DNA from: Penicillium oxalicum
Lineage: Eukaryota; Ascomycota; Eurotiomycetes; Eurotiales; Aspergillaceae
Direction: 5' to 3'
DNA: 64,000 nucleotides
Assembly (NCBI RefSeq): GCF_001723175.1
Contig: NC_064652.1
Coordinates: 2,418,001-2,482,000 of the forward strand
Positions 35,938 through 45,540 of this stretch are shown here, one piece after another. Below the pieces are notes generated by a model, which made no database searches, was not told the DNA's origin, and saw only the letters and a program-made list of their open reading frames with translations. Every line of letters begins with the position of its first letter. The first letter of the stretch is position 1. The translations under genes were made by a program, and so were the position numbers.

Positions 35938-36592
35938 TGTGCTTTTCTATGCTTTTCTGTGCTTCAAATCGTCTTGATAAGGCTCGGGAGACTCAAGACT
36001 GTTCACGGCCCGTTGAATGTCAGGGCCCAAGCGATCGGTTGAGGGGCAATATTTGAAAGAACAAATTATCGATAGCGCTCAAACACACGAACGCCTTGCT
36101 TCGGGAATCGAGCGTAGTGATTTGTCTTCGCGTGAGATTCGGGGGCTGATGCTGTCCCCCTAATCGATTCTGGGGTGGGATCCACACTGACAGGCGGGGG
36201 TTCAAATGAGAGTTGTACGCAACAATCTGAACGAGCGACCGGTTCTCAACGAGATGAACGAGTGAGGTGGATGGTGGAATCTCGAGGAATTGCCAGAGAG
36301 CACCGAGAAGGGTCTTTGAGTGTACAAGCGAGAGTGTGCGCACGAGAAGCCAGGGCAAATGGTCTCAGGCTCCAGCGCCAAGTGGAAGAGACTAAGACCT
36401 GAGGCGGCTTGAGCGTGGATCACATGATGATGATGGTTGGAATTCTACCAAAAGATCGCAGTGTGATGTATCATACAAAAAACATGGAAAAGTAAAAGCC
36501 AAAAGAGCAGCTGAGGGAAACAATCGGTCCAATGCACAGAAATAATCAATCTTGTTCTTGACGTCCAATCATTTGTTCGTCACTTGCCCAGC
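35938..36592. other. CSI2 promoter and BIG1 3' flank
   Basis: This 655 bp stretch lies between two minus-strand genes in tandem. Only short chance ORFs are seen. Confidence 0.55.
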
Positions 36593-37731
36593 CTACTGCT
36601 GCTTCTTCTGAACAGCAGCAGATGTATCTTTCTCGAACGCGGCATATGGAACTTGCAGACTGCTGATCGCACTGAGAGCGATGTACAAAATGATAATGCA
36701 CAGGAAGGAGGCCATGAATCCCATGAAGATACCTATCATAGAGGGTCAGCTGGCAGTTCCATCAGCGCGGAGAGAAAGGTAGATTCCCGAACCTGGGGTA
36801 AAGAACTGGTACTCGTCAAAGAGAGATGTGGTGCGATCCGACTTGGAGTCGCGGGAGTGAGCGGAATAGTCGCGCTTCAGCTCGATGCGAACGGAGTCAG
36901 AGTAGACATCTTCAGTCTCGTAGACCGCCGAGTCGGTTTCGGGGAACTCTCGGGGTGAGGTCACGTAGAGCAGGGTATACTTAGATGAGGATGGAATCCG
37001 GTCAATGACATCGGCAATCAAGCCGTCTAGAGGAAGATCAGTGTTTGTTCCTCCGGGTTGATGCTTGCTTCACGTACCATTGCTGGAGAGCTCGTCGGCC
37101 CGGTCCGAGCCCAGTGAAAGCACGGGGAAATTGATGGCAATGACTCGAGGCCCAGACTCGAAGTAAGAGGGATATGTTCCAGCTGTGGCCGCTCCGTATC
37201 AGTTGCAGTCCTAACCCTCGGGTTGTTGTCTCCATAACCAGGGCGACCATGTTCACTTACTGGAGCCGTTAATCGTGGTCACCTGCGTCTGGCAGGTTCG
37301 CGCTAACAGGTCCTGGATCTGGCTGGTCTCGAGGAGACCAGACACCTCGTTGACGATGATCTTCGATCGAATGGCCTTGTCCTTGCCTAGCATCTTCGCG
37401 CCGAGGCGGGGTGCCGACTTGCGGGTCGCAAAGTCCGAGCGATGCACACCCGGTTGATTGACGATCACATAGTACTCCGAGGGACATGATTCGAGAGCAT
37501 TGGAGATATCGCCGAGCAGCGACGTGCCGGTCTTGACATTCGCGGAGGTTGCTAGCAGCCTAGGTGTAGGATGGGGCAAGTTAGCTGGTTGTAGCTCTCT
37601 CTGTCTCTAGCTTCAGCTCAGGCGGATGCAGCATACTCAGACGTCGAGGCGAGGAAGAATGGAGATGTGTCACGGAACGCATCAACAGCAGCTGCTCCGA
37701 GGGCGAGCAGCCCAAACTTGCGAAGATGCAT
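36593..37731 (-). CDS. BIG1: BIG1 ER membrane protein (beta-1,6-glucan synthesis)
   Basis: Five exons (37731-37637, 37559-37261, 37182-37079, 37027-36793, 36732-36593) give 290 residues with every junction in frame. A signal peptide MHLRKFGLLALGAAAVDAF starts the protein. The lumenal part shows GVHRSDF, GTYPSYFESGPRVIAINFPV and SSKYTLLYVTSPRE. One C-terminal helix (FMGFMASFLCIIILYIALRA) is followed by the tail VQKKQQ, a KKxx dilysine signal for ER retrieval. This matches Big1, needed for beta-1,6-glucan in the cell wall and related to V-ATPase assembly factor Voa1/ATP6AP1. Donors of introns 1, 2 and 3 are strong; the last, GTTCGG, is weak. It is divergent from RRP17 with 229 bp between starts. 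Confidence 0.9.
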
Positions 37732-37960
37732 GGTGGTTGGGGAAGGAGATGCAAGCTGGAAAGGTGGATGATGATGTTAACGGGAGATCCGATTTGGGCT
37801 CGGAGGCGGTCGCCCAGACGGGGGCCCGCTGCGGCGTCTGGAGCTTCGGGTCCTTCCCAATTTTTTTTTCTCAGTATCGCAACGGACTGCAGTTCGCAAC
37901 CTCTCACTCCGAGCCTGTGGAAAAATTGGTGGCTTTCTTGTAACACAATCATTCGACATA

Positions 37961-38698
37961 ATGGGGCCTGCTCTCAAATTCCGCAAGACCCCCAAGGTTG
38001 AAGAGGTCAATTTTGACCCGGCAGCCCGCGAAGAATTCCTGACTGGGTTCCGGAAACGCAAGCAGCAGCGCATCAAACATGCGCAAGAGATTGCAGCGAA
38101 GAGAGCAAAGGAAGAGAAACGAATCGACCGTCAGAAGGTATTGCGGCAACACCATTTGACTAAAAACTTTTCCCGAATGGCCTACTGATCACATTGGCAT
38201 GTCTAGATCCGCGAAGAACGAGCAGCCGAATTTCAACGGGCGATAGAGGAGCATAAACGACAGCTCAAACTGTTGAAAGCAGAGGACACCAGCGACAACG
38301 ATGATAACAATTCGGGCTCAGATGAAGAGAGCGACGATGAATGGCAGGGGTTTGAGGAACCGCCGGCGGTTGACTACGAGGCCGAATACATTGACGAAGA
38401 CAAATACACGACGGTCACAGTGGAAGAGATAGACTCTTCAAGAGAGGGGCTACGAAAGTCGATACTGGGAGAAGACTCCGACGAAGAGAACAAGGCCAAA
38501 GCTGAGGCGGCGGCGAAACGTCGGGCGGAAGAAGAAGCCGAAGCTGCTCGCTTACTCAAAAAGAGAAAGGCCACCACGGATAAGCCTAAGAAAAAGAAGA
38601 AGCAGTTCCGCTACGAGAGCAAACAGGATCGCAAACTTGCGGCAGCGAAACAGCGCCTGTCAAAAGCGAAAAAGGCCAAGGCGCGGCGGGAGAAATGA
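37961..38698 (+). CDS. RRP17: Rrp17/Nol12-family rRNA-processing protein
   Basis: Two exons (37961-38137, 38207-38698) give 222 residues. The N-terminus holds the family block EVNFDPAAREEFLTGFRKRK followed by a long charged helix (KHAQEIAAKRAKEEKRIDRQ). An acidic patch (DNDDNNSGSDEESDDEWQGF) and a Lys-rich nucleolar-targeting C-terminus ending KKAKARREK follow. Yeast Rrp17 is a nucleolar 5'-3' exonuclease for 60S pre-rRNA; human Nol12 is the relative. The intron sits at a codon boundary after residue 59. Length fits the family. Confidence 0.93.
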
Positions 38699-39078
38699 GT
38701 GTGTACTTGATGATCTGGCCGAGAGGCTCCCGAACCAAAAAAAAGTATATACACACGTCCCATGGACGTGATTATCTCACACGTACTTGACCACAATTGC
38801 ATCTCTGGTGCTTCACTCGTCTCGTAATTCTGTGACACCTATTTGATTGCAAAGGGGGGAAAAGGGATTAATTTGCATACGAAGACGCGCAGAGTAATTC
38901 GACATCGCATGACATCGCATGTGTGCTAATGAAGACATCATCGCCAAAAGCGTGGAATGAAAGGTGATCTCGGTAAGATCACAACATCGAATACGCAGAC
39001 AGATTGAACGGGAAGTAGCCTGCATCCAAGCCCAATGTCCTCTTAATACAAGTCCCAGAATACAGGTCCTGATCCGGT
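38699..39078. other. Convergent 3' flanks RRP17 / tropomyosin
   Basis: These 380 bp hold the two 3' UTRs. No gene is seen. Confidence 0.6.
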
Positions 39079-39844
39079 TTAAACGTTGCTGATAGAGACC
39101 TCGAGCTCGTGCAGGTCCTTTTGCAGCTCGGCGTGCTTCTTAGCCATCTCTTCGTACTTGGCTTCCCACTGATCACGCTCAGTCTCCAGAGCCTGCACCT
39201 TGCGCTCGTAGTGGCCGGCCTTGACGTCAGTCTGGCGAAGCCTGGTAGAACAAAAAAAAAGGAGACACCATGTTAGCTCATCCGTGTCAAAGACCTCACA
39301 ATCAACACCAGGGCGGATAGGGTAAGCCGAGGAACGTACTTCTCGTTGGTCTCGCGCAGAGTGCGGTCATTCTCCTCAGCTTCCTCCTCGAGGAGTTGTA
39401 CCCGGCGCTGGAGAGCTTCGTTCTGGGTGTCGTGCTGAGCACTTTGGTTGGCGGCATCCTTGGCATCCTTGACGGAGGCCTCGAGCTTCTCGACCTCCTC
39501 CTCGAGCAGCTGGTTGCGGTGGTTTAGAGATGTGATCTCCTGCTCCTTGGACAAATTCTCCTGTTCCAAAGCCTTGACCTTCTTCTTGAGATCCTCGACT
39601 TGCTCGTGGGCCTCGTCAGCCTCCAGGCGGAGGGCGCTCATACGCTGAAAGAATCATCGTCAGCGGGAGGTCTCCCAGTCCGAGTGCGAACGCGGCGAAC
39701 GTCCTTGGAATGATATGCATCGGGGCGGGGGGAGTGGGAGCTCCTGAAGGGCGAGGGGTAGTGCGGAAGCCCAAGGAGACAGCTTGTCAAAGCTACCCCG
39801 CCAGACAGGGATGACAAGAAACGTACCTCTCTGATCTTATCCAT
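39079..39844 (-). CDS. TPM1: Tropomyosin
   Basis: Three exons (39844-39827, 39644-39340, 39241-39079) give 161 residues, the exact length of S. pombe Cdc8. The first exon encodes only MDKIRE. The whole protein is a continuous coiled coil with a clear heptad pattern, for example LKKKVKALEQENLSKEQEIT and LEEEVEKLEASVKDA, and ends LHELEVSISNV. Tropomyosin coats formin-made actin cables and contractile rings and guides myosin transport; in Aspergillus it is needed for hyphal growth and septation. No competing identity is likely. Confidence 0.97.
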
Positions 39845-40681
39845 GGTGAAGTATGTGAAAGAAAGGGTGGGTTGAAAATTTCAATATGTAAGGATGAAGC
39901 AAATTGGTAGGCTTTCGCTCTGCGAGCCGGGACTAGTCGAAAGAAGGATGGAGGGGAGGTGTAGAACAGCCGTAGAGGGGGGAAAGAAGGATGGTTAAGG
40001 GGAGGAATTATTGCTGACTATCCGTGTACCCAGTACCCACCTAACGGTTGCCACCATGGCCAGCTGTGAAGTACCGAGTACCTCCCCTGTCATCGACCAT
40101 AGTACTAATACTAGTAGACCACTCCTCGGAGGTACCTCGACTTTTCGTGGCGGTCTCTTATTCTTGATGGTGCTATTTCGAGTTAGTTCCCCTGAGCCGC
40201 CTGCGCCTCCTCCGACCCAGTTGCATCGTCGACCTAAGAGAGTGCAGGACTGCAGGCCCCTAAGACCCCCATAATGCGGTACGTCGAGACGTGACTGTGT
40301 CAAGTTTTGATGACTTTACTTTGTTTCGCTGCCCTCACGTCGAGAATCCCAGTCCACGCATTGTCACCGTGTCACGCAGTCACGGTACTAACGGTACTAA
40401 CGGTACCGTACCACTACCCGCCCCGCTCCTTCCTTCGTGAATCCTCCCCAATCACTCGGCTCCGATCGCCACGTCTCCACGGGCAACCGCCCAGACAACA
40501 ACGCAAGACCAGAGCACTCTAGCCTCGTTTGATCTCATACAAGCTCGCGTTTGGCCCCGGCTCCGCACCAATCTAGTCCGTCACTTCTCCAGTTCTTCAC
40601 CGATTCTTTTTTTATCGTCACCGCTACCTCCAATCCTGAAGATTACCCGTGTATGTTCACTTGGTATCCTCAATCGCCGCC
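39845..40681. promoter_or_regulatory. Divergent promoter tropomyosin / securin
   Basis: The 837 bp spacer contains many GTAC words, including a short tandem repeat at 40383-40412. T/C-rich tracts occur just upstream of the securin start (40590-40640). Confidence 0.55.
40383..40412. repeat. Short tandem repeat CGGTACTAA
   Basis: Two perfect 9 bp units CGGTACTAA at 40383 and 40392 are followed by CGGTACCGTACC. The word GGTAC appears three times in 25 bp. Confidence 0.8.
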
Positions 40682-42063
40682 ATGTTGGCCGTCCGCGACC
40701 AGGAAAACCTGGTAAACAACCACCAGACTGCCGCCGCGGCAAAACCTTTGAATCATGGTATCCACAGAATCCCGCCCAAGACGCCCGGCAAATCCGTGCC
40801 ACTCAACGATGAGAACAATCCACGTTTATTTGGGAAAGGCACGATCAAGGGGAATAAAGGGCGCGCAGAAAGTGGAAAGGCGTCCTCGAGCGCGTTCGTC
40901 ACGCCTGGCGGTTCGTAAGCCCTCTGGTCTCCGATGACGCGACGTCGCAAACTGACTTGGGTGACGCGATTTGAATCTAGAAACGAAACACCGTGCGGTC
41001 CTGGGTAACAAGACAACCAATCTGAAGGCCAATGCGTTCAAGACGCCAGGGCCATTCGGAGGAACGGGCAAGCCCGAGAAGACCAATAATCGCAGGACTT
41101 CGACCGTCCAGAGAATCAAAAAGTCTGCCCCGGTCACCCAGCAGGCTCAAACGAGGGTATTCACGGATGTTGATCATGATGATGTGCCGGATATTGAATA
41201 TATGCCGCCGAAGCCTGTCGGTAAGCTGGGATTCGCTTTCTGCGCGTTGCTCGCCTCTGCAGCTCCCCTAACAAGTCTTAGATCTTTTGGATGAACCCGA
41301 TGATGTCACATATGATACGACATTCCCCCAATTTCAACCGAAGAATCGGGCCCTCGGTCTGGAGAGCGTCTACGGAAAGCAGGAAATTGGCAGTGATGGC
41401 CTCACGAAGAAGCAGCGCAAATTCCTGCAGGATTCGGCCAAATGCGATAGTATGATTAACGAAACCATTATGAAACAGCTGGAGACTGTCAATTTTTCCG
41501 AGTGCACAGAGACTGCGCCGGTCCGCGCCTCCCGTCGACAACCACAATCCACTCATCGCAGGGCTCCTTCTACCAGCATACAATCGACTCGACCCATTTC
41601 CACTCTGCGCTCGCGCGAGGCAGCTGCTGCCCTCGCTACCCCACGACCCAGCACAGCCCCAGGCCGGTCCATGGCTGCACCCAAGTCCCGCGTGGTGTCG
41701 GCAGCCTCTGCTATCCTCCCTCAGAAGAAGCCAAGAGCTCCCACCAATCCCTCTGCGATGCGCAACACCGCAGCCGCAGTGACTTCGAATACGACTATGG
41801 GCTATTCCAAGGGCCGGAGTGTCTCGTCGTCTTTGCGTGAGACTGCTTCTGCCCAGAGAGCAGCTAGTGCAGAGGCGCTGTCTCCCGAAACCTACATCCA
41901 GCTCTATGGGATGCCACCCCTGGACTCAGACATGTGGATTCGCTGCAAGTCTGCGGGCTGCTTTGACCGGCCGGATGAAGCGGCCTCTTCCCAGGAGTTG
42001 GATCCTCAGCTACCGATCTTCGAGGAGGATGACGACGCTGCGAACTTTCAGCTGACTCTGTAA
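40682..42063 (+). CDS. cut2: Securin-like protein (Cut2 type)
   Basis: Three exons (40682-40910, 40981-41220, 41282-42063) give 416 residues. Securins hold separase inactive until the APC/C destroys them at anaphase. The protein is largely disordered and basic/Ser/Pro-rich. Two segments resemble S. pombe Cut2: a destruction-box stretch HRAVLGNKTTN near residue 80 (R-x-x-L-x-x-K) and an acidic DIEYMPP segment at about 147, the type of region that contacts separase. The C-terminus is acidic (EEDDDAANFQLTL). An N-terminal RDQEN resembles, but is not, a KEN box. Securins diverge fast, so this call rests on short motifs and overall layout; an unrelated disordered APC/C substrate is the alternative. 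Confidence 0.72.
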
Positions 42064-43036
42064 ATCATTCCCACCTCACCCTTGCGTATTGCTATGCTTC
42101 TTGTGCAGCACGGCTATTGCTTATCGATTCGACTGCTCATGAATTTTGGAAAGAACACTGTATCTATATTGACTCTTTGGTTGTTTTTCTGCCCTTCCTT
42201 TTTGGCGTGTCTGGACGATGGTGGTATGAAATTTACTTATACGGGCGCGTGTTTGGCGGTTTCGGGTGATGAATGCTCGGGACCGGGGGCTCGCATTGCA
42301 GTATCGGCGCAGGATCAAAATTCAATGAACATTCTTTCTCCGTCTTGGTAACCTGGCCTCTGTTGGTCAACCATGGATGGGCCTGTTTCAGAGTTACGTG
42401 GACTAGGTAGATCATCAGCGCCATCTGTAAGCCTTTGACTTGTTTGCAGTCCTGGCATGTTGTGCCGACAGAAGTCGGACTGAGTGTATCTTGGATAGCG
42501 GTTCGATCAAATCCAGCAGGCATTTAAATGAAATAGACTCTAAAAATTGCTCATCATGTGCAGCCTAGATGTCTGAAGTTCTACGAATTTTGTCTATGGG
42601 CTCCGTAGAATCTAGACCAGTCCCTTGGGTAGTTGTGTACCGTGCGTGGTACTACATCCGTTGCCCAGCTGTTTAGCCGGACAGGCAGTTCATGCAGTCC
42701 CCGACCTACCAGGGCATTGGAAAGACTACCAGTTCCAGATTTGTTCTAAATCTATCCTAGTGATCTTCAGTTTTAGACAAGAGGTCAACTCGTATGAAAA
42801 ATCGTCGAAGAGGGTGAGAATCTTAAATCATTTTAGACTCCTTTTTGCATCAGCAAGAACCTTGGCGCGTGTGCAGTAGTGCACAGATCACGGCACGAGC
42901 AGGGGCACGGGCACCGGACGCTAAACCACAATACCCACTTCACCGCCCCCCGTTAACTGCCACGATGTTATTATTATTCACCTGGAGAGTTCTCCTTTTC
43001 TGACCTTCCATCCTTCAGAATTAACCTCTCGCCGCC
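42064..43036. other. Securin 3' flank and C9-methyltransferase promoter
   Basis: A spacer of 973 bp between genes on the same strand. Only short, motif-free ORFs are seen. A GGTTCGATC word near 42500 resembles a tRNA B box but has no matching A box or cloverleaf. Confidence 0.55.
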
Positions 43037-44864
43037 ATGACGACCCGCCACCCGGAGTCCACTGAGGACTTCGAGTTCATTCAGACCCCGGAAGCTCCGG
43101 TGCAGAACAAGCCTGCGTTCGACTGCGGTGTCCCCACCACTCTGGTAAGTCAATTGAGCTCAGGTCGGAGCTCAACTCCCAAGCTCAGGGCACCCCTCTT
43201 TCCACGTCTCCGGTCAATTGCCTGTGTCTACCACTTTAAATTGACCAAATTCGTTGCAGTACCCTGCTATCAAGAATGCTCCGGTTCCTGCGGACTCCCC
43301 TGGTAGTGACAGCTTCTCCAATGGATTGATGATCTTCCTGGTGGTCGTGATCCCCTGGTACCTGGCTCGTCAGGTCGGAGGCGGTCTCTACACCACCATT
43401 TTCTTCGCTCTCTTCACAACCATCCCCATTCTCATGGCCTTCTGGACCGTGGCTTCTTCGATCTCTCCCCGCAAGACTGAGAAGGCCAAGTACTGTGGCC
43501 GTCCCGTCGAGTACTATCTGAACTTCCACAGCGAGCATGACCGTGCCACCTACCATGGCAAGAGCAAGATTCCCATGGAGACCTTCTACGAGAAGTACTT
43601 CAATGGCGAGGTGGACTTCAAGATGGATGCTCTGGAGGCTCTAGAGTACCGTCATGACTGGGCCAACTTCAAGTTCACTATGGGTCTCTTCAAGCACTTC
43701 CTGTTTGGCTTCATTCCCGAGATGCTGATGCATACTCGTTCTCAGGGTATGTCTGGCCTTGTAGAAGAATCCTTTTTCCCCGGCTACTTGCGTTGTGGGT
43801 GGTCTGACTGACTTTGGAATGATGTAGACGAGGAGCAGGTCCGTGACCACTACGACAGAGGTGATGACTTCTACGCTTGGTTCCTCGGCCCTCGTATGAT
43901 CTACACCTCTGGTATCATCAGCGACATCAACAAGGAAGAGACTCTTGAAGAGCTCCAGGATAACAAGCTGGCTGTCGTCTGTGAGAAGATTGGAATTCAA
44001 CCCGGTGACAAGATGCTCGACCTTGGCTGCGGCTGGGGTACCCTTGCCAAATTTGCCTCCGTTCACTACGGTGCTCACGTCACTGGTATCACTCTCGGTC
44101 GTAACCAGACTGCCTGGGGTAACAATGGTCTCCGCAAGGCTGGCATTGAGGAATCCCAGAGCCGCATTGTCTGCTCCGACTACCGTGACTCCCCGCGCGT
44201 TGAGGGTGGCTACCAGAAGATTACCTGTCTCGAGATGGCCGAGCACGTTGGTGTCCGTCACTTCTCAAGCTTCCTGTCCCAAGTCTACGATATGCTCGAG
44301 GATGACGGTGTCTTCTTCCTGCAGATCGCCGGTCTCCGCAAGTCTTGGCAGTATGAAGATCTCATCTGGGTCTATTCATGAACAAGTACGTGTTCCCCGG
44401 TGCGGATGCCTCGACTCCTCTAGGATTCGTGGTGGACCGCCTTGAGGGTGCCGGTTTCGAAATCAAGGCCGTCGATACCATTGGTGTCCACTACTCCGCT
44501 ACCTTGTGGCGCTGGTACCGCAACTGGATGGGCAACAAGGACAAGGTCGAGGCCAAGTACGGCAAGAGATGGTTCCGCGTAAGTTTTGCATCAGATTCGC
44601 ATTTCCCGCCCCGGCTTGAGGGTCCGATATTCTTGATTTTACTGACTTTGACTAGATCTGGGAGTACTTCCTGGCTTCCTCTACAATCACCTCTCGCCAG
44701 GGTGGTGCCACCTGCTGGCAGCTCACCCTCGTCAAGAACATCAACTCCACCCCCGCGTCGACGGCATCAAGACTCAGTTCGGTCTCACTGCCGCTCGTCA
44801 GGCCGCTATTGAGCGCGCCAATGGCGTTCTGCCCAAGGCCCACATTGTTAAGAAGGACCTGTAG
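43037..44864 (+). CDS. Sphingolipid C9-methyltransferase; two apparent one-base deletions
   Basis: Exons 43037-43144, 43260-43746, 43828-44578 and 44656-44864. The enzyme adds the C9 methyl group to the sphingoid base of fungal glucosylceramide using SAM. Two membrane helices (MIFLVVVIPWYLA and YTTIFFALFTTIPILMAF) precede a cyclopropane-synthase-like domain with the SAM loop MLDLGCGWGTLAKF, then CLEMAEHVGVRHF. The frame breaks after EDLIW: GGG at 44368-44370 needs a fourth G to continue into GLFMNKYVFPGADAS. It breaks again at C5 44750-44754, which needs a sixth C to reach VDGIKTQFGLTAARQAA and VKKDL. With both bases the protein is 518 residues, the family length. The perfect conservation on both sides suggests sequencing indels rather than decay. 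Confidence 0.93.
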
Positions 44865-45540
44865 ACGTTTCAAGAGGACCTTTCTCCCTCTGACTCCCTC
44901 TCTTTTCCACTGTCGGCTCAATGTCACCGAGTGGTCTCCCGTTGGGACGTGACCCTTGTGAGAAGTGGATGGGTTGATTGATGTGTGACTCCTAAGTCGT
45001 ACCTACTCTGACCTGCGCATTTTTTTGCATTTGGGGATATGCAATTGACGAGTTTGAAATGAAGCGAATAGATCGACGAAACGAAAGCCGCTACTTTAAT
45101 GTGACGATTTATCATGGGGTTGGTGGAAAAAGTTCGTGTCGGAGTCATCTCGATTTGTTGCGCACGCTTGTGCCACGGCAGCAGCACGCTTTTTGTCCGG
45201 TTGAATTTTAAAATGGCTCCGGAAAGTATCTATCTTCCTAGATAGGAAATGTATGCTTACGAAACCTCAATTGATGCTTCCTGATTTAAATTTGATGTTC
45301 CCCTATCGTGTTTCGACAAAGCGTTCCGGTGATTTGCATAAACCAGATCGTAGCGGTGACAATTGTCCCGATCTCGGACGGTCGTGTGAGTGTCCTCCGA
45401 GTCCCAAATCGAGGAGTTCGGCCCGCGCTCGGGTCGTTGAAATCACGTGGGATAAGGCGCAATTTTGTCCAACATGGGAATAGTTTCCCCGGGTTTCCTA
45501 TCAAACGCGGGGAACCCATGTCGAATATCGGTGATATCTC
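44865..45540. other. Intergenic, no gene seen
   Basis: The 676 bp hold the methyltransferase 3' flank and the promoter of the Zn2Cys6 gene. Only short ORFs without motifs occur. Confidence 0.6.

Noticed and set aside
42490..42520. tRNA-like B box (GGTTCGATC)
   Set aside because: No A box at proper spacing and no cloverleaf can be drawn. A similar GTTCGAACC near 52240 also fails.
43037..44864. Calling the C9-methyltransferase a pseudogene
   Set aside because: Both breaks are single-base homopolymer losses with intact conserved sequence, splice sites and stop on each side, and the same error type recurs in two neighbours. CDS with likely sequencing errors is the better reading.
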